Shown here: one piece after another, positions 54,176 to 61,926 of the stretch
Numbering within the stretch: position 1 is the stretch's first letter
Layout of the letters: every line of letters starts with the position of its first letter
NCBI RefSeq assembly: GCF_030409875.1
Contig: NZ_JAUFQR010000001.1
Coordinates: 310,001 to 374,000, forward strand
Reading direction: 5' to 3'
Origin: Chryseobacterium tructae
GTDB taxonomy: Bacteria; Bacteroidota; Bacteroidia; Flavobacteriales; Weeksellaceae
DNA length: 64,000 nt
Made by a program: the position numbers and the translations under genes
The notes under the pieces: generated by a model
Databases searched by the model: none
What the model was told of the DNA's origin: nothing
Seen by the model: only the letters and a program-made list of their open reading frames with translations

Positions 54176-54354
54176 TTTTATAGTTTTTCTTGATGATGTA
54201 GATTAAGGCTAAGATAAGGGATGGCAGCTTTATGATAATTCCCATATAAGCCCCATTATGACCTTAAATAGGATAAACTAATGAGAGGTGGAGCGAATCA
54301 AATGCTTTGAGAACACAGAAATCAATTGCTTGTGGAATATTGATAAATATCCAT

Positions 54355-54393
54355 AAAAATAGACCCCACAAATTACTGTGGGGTCTATTTTTA
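54355..54393 (-). terminator. terminator of the DUF6759-like genes
   Basis: AAAAATAGACCCCACA and TGTGGGGTCTATTTTT form a 16-bp perfect stem around AATTAC, right at the stop codon at 54391. A-rich and T-rich flanks make it usable in both directions. Confidence 0.9.
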
Positions 54394-54828
54394 GTTTCTA
54401 AGTGTTATCGAATAAGAGGTGGTTATAAATTTATTAGACTGGTATCGTGAGTTACAAACCATACCGGACAAGCTGTAGCTTTGATTCTTCGCAACCATTG
54501 TATAGCCAATCTTTCCTGCACCTATAGGAATCTTTTTAAAGAAATTATTACCGCTTATCGTTAATACCATATTACACGGAGAGCTATTATTAACAGAGAT
54601 AGAAGTTTTGGGGTTACCAGGATCATCATTGTTAAGAAGATCACTAAGCACTTCAGCTGTTTCAGGTTTATGAGTTTTCATCAGTTCATTATATTCCCTT
54701 TCTGTATTAGCTGCACTACCACCACCAGTATTGGTAGGGTAGGGATTTCTAATTGGATAACCACCGTAGTTAACGCTACAACTGGTAAGGATCATTGAAA
54801 TCCCGGTAAGAACTAATAGTTTTTTCAT
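54391..54828 (-). CDS. DUF6759-like lipoprotein, short
   Basis: A 145-residue lipoprotein (lipobox LTSC near residue 17). The last 75 residues match the shared domain of its two neighbours: SVNNSSPCNMVLTISGNNFF, IPIGAGKIGYTMVAKNQSY and GMVCNSRYQSNKFI. The conserved Cys pair (CNMV and VCNS) is present, as is the preceding NNDDP. This short form lacks the N-terminal helical repeats of the others. Function unknown. It follows the next gene by 6 bp. Confidence 0.75.
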   Translation of the reverse strand: MKKLLVLTGISMILTSCSVNYGGYPIRNPYPTNTGGGSAANTEREYNELMKTHKPETAEVLSDLLNNDDPGNPKTSISVNNSSPCNMVLTISGNNFFKKIPIGAGKIGYTMVAKNQSYSLSGMVCNSRYQSNKFITTSYSITLRN

Positions 54829-54834
54829 ACCCGT

Positions 54835-55509
54835 TTATTTTTTTGCTTTTCTTTTTTTTAATGGTTTTTCAGGTAAAGCCTCTATTTTTGAGACTTGCTG
54901 ATCTGGGTTATCTATGGTTACAAAGATACTTCTTTTTATATCCTTTTGAGAGAAGTACTTCATATCACAGACGTTGCTGTTCAGTGTATATAAGCCTTTA
55001 TTTACAATAATAAAGTTTTCTCCATGAGCGGGAACTGCAAGGTTATAGTAGTCTTTCCCTTCTATTCGGAGAACAATATTACAGTCTGAATTATTCTTAA
55101 ATAGAAGAATGGATTCTTTTTTGGTAATATCTTCATTAAGCATGGTATTCAGAAGTTGCTCTGTTTTCTCCTTATGTTCAGCAGATGTTTCAGCAATTAA
55201 ACGTTTAAATTCTTCCGCTTCATTAGAATTGGGATCTTTCATTGCATTTTTAGGGATATCTGCGATAACAGGTCTTGCTTCCATAGGTTTAGCAGTACTT
55301 GCTCCTTTCGTCCACTCAGAGTTTTTTAGAGCAATGAGCTTAGGTTTCAGCACACTTCTTTTAGGATCGTCAGGGTGTGCGTTCTTTAGATATTCTTCAA
55401 TTTCCTTGATATTTGTGCTTTTTAAGATGTCTTTACTAGCTTTTTGTGCATAAGTAAAGGCTGGGGTAAGGAAAGTGAAAAATAAAATCGTTAAAATTTT
55501 TTTTATCAT
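54835..55509 (-). CDS. DUF6759-like secreted protein
   Basis: A 224-residue exported protein from the ATG at 55509 (signal peptide ILTILFFTFLTPAFTYAQ). After an N-terminal helical part (IKEIEEYLKNAHPDDPKRS) comes the shared C-terminal domain: LLFKNNSDCNIVLRIEGKDY, LAVPAHGENFIIVNKGLY, SNVCDMKYFSQKDIKRSI. A basic tail ends KKRKAKK. The Cys pair could form a disulphide. Same strand and close spacing as 54391; trmB lies 20 bp upstream. Confidence 0.75.
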   Translation of the reverse strand: MIKKILTILFFTFLTPAFTYAQKASKDILKSTNIKEIEEYLKNAHPDDPKRSVLKPKLIALKNSEWTKGASTAKPMEARPVIADIPKNAMKDPNSNEAEEFKRLIAETSAEHKEKTEQLLNTMLNEDITKKESILLFKNNSDCNIVLRIEGKDYYNLAVPAHGENFIIVNKGLYTLNSNVCDMKYFSQKDIKRSIFVTIDNPDQQVSKIEALPEKPLKKRKAKK

Positions 55510-55531
55510 CAATAGTGTTTCGTTTATTTCA

Positions 55532-56209
55532 TCAGTTAATCCGGAATTTTATATAAGTTATTGTTTTTCCTTTTGCTGAGAATAGCCCTTCATAGTACGT
55601 TTGAATATCTCTTAAATGTTCCGTATTCGGGTCATATTCCGGTGCTCCGTAGATATCGTGGTGAGCGCTGATAATTTCATGTCCTGCTCCTTGTAAATAT
55701 CCGAGTGTATAACCATGAAGGAATTCAGAATCAGTCTTCAAATGAACAATTCCGCCTGGTTTTAGGAATTTCTTATAACGGGCTAAAAAGTCCGGGTGTG
55801 TTAGTCTATGTTTTGTTCTTTTGTATTTAATCTGAGGATCTGGGAAAGTAATCCAGATTTCATCCACTTCATTTTCAGCAAAGAAATGATCCACGAGTTC
55901 AATCTGTGATCTTAAAAAGGCGACATTAGTCATCCCGTTTTCCACTGCTTCTTTAGCGCCAAACCAGAATCTTGCTCCTTTAATATCAATTCCGATGAAG
56001 TTCTTTTCAGGAAACGTTTTAGCCAGCCCTACAGAGTATTCTCCTTTTCCACAGCCCAGCTCCAGAACAATCGGATTATCATTTTTAAAGAAGTTTTCTC
56101 TCCATTTTCCCTTAAGTTCAAAGCCATTTAAAGCATCTTCTCTTGTAGGTTGAATTACATTTGGTAATATCTTGTTTTCTGCAAATCTTGCTAATTTGTT
56201 CTTGCCCAT
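55532..56209 (-). CDS. trmB: tRNA (guanine-N7-)-methyltransferase
   Basis: A 225-residue SAM-dependent methyltransferase that forms m7G46 in tRNA. SAM motif: VLELGCGKGEYSVGLAKTFP, then NFIGIDIKGARFWFGAKEA. The TrmB signature is DEIWITFPDPQIKYKRTKHR, and LTHPDFLARYKKFLKPGGIV follows. It sits between two DUF6759-like genes on the same strand. Confidence 0.95.
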   Translation of the reverse strand: MGKNKLARFAENKILPNVIQPTREDALNGFELKGKWRENFFKNDNPIVLELGCGKGEYSVGLAKTFPEKNFIGIDIKGARFWFGAKEAVENGMTNVAFLRSQIELVDHFFAENEVDEIWITFPDPQIKYKRTKHRLTHPDFLARYKKFLKPGGIVHLKTDSEFLHGYTLGYLQGAGHEIISAHHDIYGAPEYDPNTEHLRDIQTYYEGLFSAKGKTITYIKFRIN

Positions 56210-56309
56210 TGAGTCATTTATAAAATGAGTGCAAAAGTACTAAAATTTACACAGAATTAAGGTCTTTTAAAGTGAAAAGACCTATGCCGAAATGATTATA
56301 TTACTTTGA

Positions 56310-57082
56310 TTATTTTGATGTTGCGCTCCCTAAAGCAACCATGATGGGTCTTTGAATCGTTTTTTGTGAAGCATATTGTGCGCCACAGACTAAGCTTGTG
56401 AAAAGATACTGCCCTTTTTCTATCACAATTGAGTTATCACTATGAGCAGGAATAGCAAGTCTGTATTTTGTAGTACCTGTACTTTCCATCCTTACAATAA
56501 TGTTGCAGTCAGATTGATTTTGAATAAGGACAATACACTCTCGGGTATTAGGATCGTTATCAAATAAGGAATTAAGAATTTTCACTGTTTTGTTTTGATG
56601 TTCAATAGGAGAGATGTTCATGAGCATATTGAATTCTTCTGCTTCTGCATTAGGAATGGCTGCATTACTGGCTGTATTGACAACAAAGGTATTCTGAGCA
56701 TTACTGGGAGTATAGGTTTCAGTAGGTTTTTAGCGGCAAGCTCAGCTTTATATTTGGCTATTTGTTTCTGTTTAATAATGGCATTCATCTCATCAAATGT
56801 GATCTTTGTAGAAGGTCGTCTTCTTAATAAAGCCAGCATTTCCTGCATGTCTTTTACCTTTTGATCTTCAGGATGAGCATTTTTGATGTATTCCTTCATC
56901 ATTTCCATTACCCGGGGTTTTAATACAGATCTTCGTGGATCATCGGGATGGGCATCTCTTAAGAAAGCGTTGATTTCATAGATGTTATTGCTTTTCAAAA
57001 TTTGGCTGTAGTCTTTACCCTTTTTTTGGGCAGAGATGCTGAAAAACAAGACCGAAGCAAGAAGTAAAAGTATTTTTTTCAT
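56310..57082 (-). pseudogene. DUF6759-like secreted protein, one frameshift
   Basis: Two overlapping frames join into one protein of about 257 residues if the T run at 56727-56731 is six, not five: then GCT-AAA-AAA-CCT gives AAKKPTETYTPSNAQNTFVV and the frame enters the C-terminal part (IVLIQNQSDCNIIVRMES, LAIPAHSDNSIVIEKGQY, TSLVCGAQYASQKTIQRP). Signal peptide: ILLLLASVLFFSISAQ. The N-terminal half has the IYEINAFLRDAHPDDPRRS repeat as in the gene at 54835. The shared domain has the same Cys pair. Function unknown. Confidence 0.75.
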
Positions 57083-57563
57083 TAATATAGTATTAAGTTA
57101 AAAATTGGGTACTTTTTCTTAATTTGTGTTTGGGCCGATTAGCTTTTAATAGGATAACGTAATAGTATTGTTTTTATTCTAAACACATTATTGTGATATA
57201 AATTTAAATATATTTTCGAATATAAATGAAATGTATTCGGGAAAAAATGAATGATCGATAAAAGTATATTCCCTTGTTTTTTATAAGTTTTATCCCTTAC
57301 TTTTTCCATCCAATAACTTTTAATCTTTCCAAAAACCAACAGGGCTACTCTTACACTAGGATTTTTATCCCTATTAAATGCTATTACATATTCCAAAAAT
57401 ATCAATCTTTGTGAAAAATATAGAGTAATCATCATTCTTAGTATTAAATTTTTAATCATCAATGTGTTTAATAGTCATATTTATCTTTAAAATTAATTTT
57501 TATTGATTATTTGATATTAGTTTATTGTGTTTTATGATATATTTGTAAAAAACGAAACACAAT
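57083..57563. other. AT-rich intergenic region
   Basis: About 480 bp between the DUF6759-like gene and the next plus-strand gene. A minus-strand open frame exists at 57139-57462 but lacks a clear start, signal or motif, and I do not accept it as a gene. A TATATTTG (57538-57545) -7-like element lies at the end. Confidence 0.5.
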
Positions 57564-57567
57564 TTTG

Positions 57568-57837
57568 ATGAAAAAGAATGACTATGCTTCTATTGCTTTA
57601 TTTTTAGCAAAGACACCTTTTATTTATTATATGTCTTTTTTAAAGCTTTTTCTGAGCCCTCATCCATTTATTTTATTGATAAAAAAGCATCAGGTTCTAT
57701 ATTCCATATTTCATGGTAAGAGAAGTCATTGTTTTTCTAATGTATTCAAGCAATTACTATTGGAGAAGACCAGCATTTTTTTAGTCAAAGAAAATGACAT
57801 TGCCATAACAAGCTTTCCCATTAAACTGCAACTCTGA
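57568..57837 (+). CDS. possible small hydrophobic protein
   Basis: An 89-residue open frame from ATG 57568, with a hydrophobic first half (ASIALFLAKTPFIYYMSFLK) and a basic middle (KKHQVLYSIFHGKRSH). A TATATTTG element lies 23 bp upstream, and a hairpin followed by T6 covers its stop codon. These signals suggest a transcribed unit, but no homologue is known to me and codon use gives no firm support. Confidence 0.35.
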   Translation: MKKNDYASIALFLAKTPFIYYMSFLKLFLSPHPFILLIKKHQVLYSIFHGKRSHCFSNVFKQLLLEKTSIFLVKENDIAITSFPIKLQL

Positions 57838-57851
57838 GTTGCAGTTTTTTA
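57822..57851 (+). terminator. terminator ahead of the T9SS type B gene
   Basis: AACTGCAACT and AGTTGCAGTT form a stem around CTG, with six T after it. It overlaps the stop of the small open frame at 57568. Confidence 0.75.
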
Positions 57852-57893
57852 TTTAAAAAAATATAAAAATTATTCTCAAAAAAACATAAAAAT

Positions 57894-60772
57894 ATGTCAA
57901 AAACATTATTTTCTCGAAAAAAACAAGTTTTTCTTACACCGTTTCAGAAGATACTTCTCTTTCTGTTTGTCATTTTTATATTTGGAATAGTAGATGCTCA
58001 AAGAGATACAGAGCATTGGTTTGCCCCAATGTCTCAAAGAGGAGTGGAAAACAAAACACTACACGAAGGACTATACTTTTCTACTGATTCCGTAACTCCT
58101 TTCCCGGTAGAAATCTATAGTAATAATGTGCTGATTGGTACGGTGACAATCAGTAAAGGGAATCCACAGGTTTTCAGTACTCTTTCCCAATCTCCACCTT
58201 ATATGGTTGCCCCATATACTTCTCCCGGACTTATATTTAAGCCGGTCGCCATGGGATTGTATACCAAAGGAGCGAAGCCTTATTTTGTCACCTTCAGGTT
58301 TTCGACATATTATCATGCCGAAATAGTAACATCTAAGGGAAAAGCTGGTATTGGCAGACTATTTTACGCGTCTCCTCCGCCTCTATCATTTCTTGACGGT
58401 GCCTATAATTTCACGGTGGGAATATTAGCAACAGAAGACAATACAAAGGTGACAGTCTCGGGATATTCCCCTAACGTAAAGTTCTCTAACAATATGGTAA
58501 CCCCTTCTTCTCTCAACTTTACTCTTAATAAAGGCCAATCGTACATTATTGAAGGGAATGGGGCATACCCTGAAAATAGTAAAGGCTTTATCGGAGCTAA
58601 AATTGTCGCCAATAAGCCTATTTCTGTTACCAATGGGAATTTCACTGGAGAATTTTCTTTTGCTCCCAGTAATTTAGGAGGAGATATTATGATGGATCAG
58701 GTGGTTCCAATAGATAGATTAGGCAATGAATTCGTTTTAGTAAAAGGAAATGCTAGTATTGACCGGCGTATGGAGGATGCTTTTATTGTTGCTACAGAAA
58801 ATAATACTCAGGTATTCATTAATAATGCTGCGACTCCTATAGTCACGCTTAATGAAGGAGAAAGCTACAGGGTTAATGAAATAAGCAATACCAACTATAT
58901 CCATCAAGGAAATATACATTATAATATGTATATCAGAACTACCAAAAATGTGTATGTTTACCAATTATTGGCAGGAGGAGATAATGTTGTATCAGGAGGC
59001 TTCAATAGTATTCCGCCCCTCAATTGCTATTTACCGAAAAAAATAGATGAAATAGGGAGTATCAATATTCTTCCACCCAGATCTATGATCACTAATTTAA
59101 ATATTGTAACGGAGACAGGTGCTGCTGTTGCAGTAAACGGAGTTACTCCCACTTCAGCGCAAGGGCCTTATCCGGTAAGCGGTACCAGCAACTGGGTTTC
59201 TTACACAGTTCCTGATGTAAGCGGAAATATTACCATTACTTCTACCAGAGCAGTCACCGCTGGTATTTTGGGGGGAAGTGGCCCCGCAGGATACGGTGGT
59301 TATTTTGCTGGATTTTCTTCAATTCCTGCTATTTCAAAAAGAGATGGAGACTGTATTCCCGGAATTGTACTGGAAGTTGAGGGTGAATATCAGAATTATC
59401 AATGGTACAGAGAGAATGTACTGATTCCTGGGGCGGTTAATTCCACATTCACTCCGACACAATCAGGAAGTTATACCGTAAGAGTCTCTTCGGGAACCTG
59501 TGCACCGATTATGACTACAGCGTATAAGGTCTACACCTGTCTTGTCAAAACAATGGTCAGCGAAGTTTTATGTGGCAGCAGCAAAGAGATTACTCCTGTC
59601 TTTACAAATTCCACACAGTCTGTTGTTCCTGGTTCTGTAGCCATTGTCACTCCTCCAACAAACGGTACTGCAGCAATCAATCCAACAACAGGAATAATAA
59701 CCTATAATCCAAATTCAGGGTATCAAGGTAATGAGACTATCGTGTATCGTTTCTGTGGGGATAATCAGGATTTTACAGATTGTGAAGAAGTCACATTGAA
59801 TCTGGCGGTGTCTCAAACACCCATAGTAAATAATGCTATCTTGAGATCATGTTTTATTGAAAAGAATCCCGCAACAGCCTTATTTAACCTTACAACAGCC
59901 AGCGTTTCAGATCCGGGATTCCAAAAAAAATATTATCCCTCCATGACCGATGCTCAGAACCAAACCAATGAAATCCTTAATCCTACGGTTTATATTGCCC
60001 CAAACGGAGTTGTATACGTAAGGGTAACCAATAAGGGATGTTATAATATTGCTGTCGTTACGCTTATTGTTCTTCCTCCTGTACAATCTAATATTCTTAA
60101 AGATAAGATCATTTGTGTTGAGGATAAGACTATTTTGGATGCAGGTCCTGGTTTTACAGGGTACGAATGGAGCACAGGAGCGACTACTCAATCCATTTCA
60201 AATGCAGGAGTAGGAATGTATTGGGTGAAATTAAAAACAGGAATATGCGTTACGAAACAAACCGTAAAAGTATATGCTTCAGAAAGTCCGGTCATAACCG
60301 ATATTGAAATTTCAAACAGCACTGTAACAGTTATGGTAATCGGAGGCACTCCGCCCTATCGATATTCCCTTGACAATATCCTATGGCAGGACTCTAATGT
60401 ATTTACGAATGTCACCAGAGGAAATGTTACGGTATATGTAAAGACAGTTATAATTGTTCTCCAATGGCACTAAAAATTACGGTTCCCAATCTGATCAACG
60501 TTATCACGCCCAATGGTGATGGTGTGAATGATAGTGTTGATTATTCTTTATTAGCAGGTAAAAATAACCTGAGCTTTAGTATTTTTGACCGATATGGCGC
60601 TAAAATGTTCCAGGGTGATCATACCAGAGGTTATCGATGGAATGGAACATTAGGAGGAAATCGAAATGTCCCGACCGGAACTTATTGGTATAAAATAGAA
60701 TGGAATGAACCAGGTAATAAACAAACCGCTATAAAGTATACCGGATGGATTTTGGTGAAAAATAGGGAATAG
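57894..60772 (+). pseudogene. large surface protein with T9SS type B (CHU C-terminal) sorting domain, one frameshift
   Basis: About 959 residues once one A is added at 60440-60442 (GTA-AAG becomes GTA-AAA-GAC; then DSYNCSPMALKIT follows). Signal anchor at 22-42 (ILLFLFVIFIFGIVDAQ). The long N-terminal part resembles IgGFc-binding-type adhesins: FSTDSVTPFPVEIYSNNV and GGDIMMDQVVPIDRLGNEF, which have the usual short Gly/Asp blocks. PKD/Ig-like parts follow (GEYQNYQWYRENVLIPGAV and GPGFTGYEWSTGATTQS). The end is a type B sorting domain: NVITPNGDGVNDSVDYSLL, then SIFDRYGAKMFQG, then GTYWYKIEW. The T9SS should place it on the surface. It has a paralogue at 61927. Confidence 0.85.
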
Positions 60773-60793
60773 CTATTGAAAACCAGTTTTTTT

Positions 60794-60826
60794 AGAGCCG
60801 TCTCATTCCTGAGTCGGCTTTTTTGT
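60794..60826 (+). terminator. terminator of the T9SS type B gene
   Basis: AGCCGTCTCA-TTCC-TGAGTCGGCT with one internal mismatch, followed by TTTTTT. Confidence 0.8.
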
Positions 60827-60875
60827 AAACGTTAAAAAAAATCAATTGTTTTTCATTACTTGTTCTTGTAAATAA

Positions 60876-60913
60876 TAAAAAACCGTCCCATAAGAATGAG
60901 ACGGTTTCTTTTA
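60876..60913 (-). terminator. terminator of the carboxypeptidase-regulatory-like gene
   Basis: On the minus strand AAACCGTC, a 12-base loop and GACGGTTT are followed by TTTATTATT. It is 10 bp past the stop at 60922. Confidence 0.78.
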
Positions 60914-60921
60914 TATAGATT

Positions 60922-61734
60922 TTATTTGCTATTTTCAGTTTGTTGAGGACTTATAACCTCTTGAAGATGAGAGTTTTTAAGCCTTTTCTGATAAATAGGG
61001 ATATATTTTTCAATAGGAATTTTTACGGCTTCAAAGTTTCCTGCCGATACATAAGGCTGAATATTTTCTGAAGTGTAGACAAATTGTAAAAAGTTATCAA
61101 TCAGGTTTTCAGGAATTTTAAATTTTGCAAAATAATCTTTTCCTAAATAATTTTTAACTTGAGTAATAGAACCATTCATCCTCTCGTAAGCTTGATAACG
61201 CTGCTTTTTCTTCCTTTCCCCGGAAAGCATATCATAAATGCTTTCAATACTAAAGGTAAGTCCACCATCTCTTAATCCGGCCACCGGTAGTTCTGGTGGT
61301 GTTCCGTCTCCCTTAGGCTCCGGAAGTCCAATTACTTTTTTAATGGCCAATGCTTTATCCTCTTTTCTGAGTGAGTTTACATCATATCTAAGATTACCTG
61401 TAGGTTTAAACCTGCTCAGTACAATTTCCTGGATTTCATAATAGGCTATTTTCAGCTCCACCAGGTTTTTCTGACCCAATAACTGTGGAGTCATTTTAAT
61501 ATCTTTCCTTTCCGTCACAATTGAGGTAAAACGAATAACGTCTCCGGAATTAGCGGGAACATTAAAATTACCATTATAGTCAGCAAGTACAGTCTTTTGA
61601 GTGTTTAGATTGGTAACATATACCTGATTGAGATAAAGGATGGAGTTATCCTTTAGAAATACTTCTCCGGAATATATTTGAGCATTGATTTTTGCCAGAA
61701 AGATCAATAGCAACAGAGTAATCAGTTTCTTCAT
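60922..61734 (-). CDS. secreted carboxypeptidase-regulatory-like domain protein
   Basis: A 270-residue protein; signal peptide MKKLITLLLLIFLAKINAQ. Residues about 20-105 have the CarboxypepD_reg-like fold: IYSGEVFLKDNSILYLNQVY, LADYNGNFNVPANSGDVIRF. The rest is a helical C-terminal region: GDGTPPELPVAGLRDGGLTF and ERKKKQRYQAYERMNGSITQ. Such proteins are anchored to or near the outer membrane and often lie close to transport or adhesion genes. No closer function is visible. It lies between the two T9SS type B genes. Confidence 0.85.
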   Translation of the reverse strand: MKKLITLLLLIFLAKINAQIYSGEVFLKDNSILYLNQVYVTNLNTQKTVLADYNGNFNVPANSGDVIRFTSIVTERKDIKMTPQLLGQKNLVELKIAYYEIQEIVLSRFKPTGNLRYDVNSLRKEDKALAIKKVIGLPEPKGDGTPPELPVAGLRDGGLTFSIESIYDMLSGERKKKQRYQAYERMNGSITQVKNYLGKDYFAKFKIPENLIDNFLQFVYTSENIQPYVSAGNFEAVKIPIEKYIPIYQKRLKNSHLQEVISPQQTENSK

Positions 61735-61880
61735 ATAATTGGCAAAATTACATAGAAATACAGCAATTTCTATGGGATTAGATAAAGAATGGTGGTTAAA
61801 ATTATATTAAACTTTAGTATTGAATTGTTAATGAATGTTATAAACATATTTCGAATCTGAATCTAAACTTGGATTTATGA

Positions 61881-61920
61881 TAAAAGGTTGAAAGAATATT
61901 GCTTTCTTTCAACCTTTTAT
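61881..61920 (-). terminator. terminator of the 3' T9SS type B gene
   Basis: AAAAGGTTGAAAG pairs with CTTTCAACCTTTT (13 bp); the loop is AATATTGCTTT. A/T runs on both sides. Confidence 0.88.
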
Positions 61921-61926
61921 GTGTAT

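Noticed and set aside
57139..57462. Minus-strand open frame of 107 residues in the 57.1-57.5 kb gap
   Set aside because: No clear start context, no signal peptide or motif, and a composition expected from the AT-rich strand.
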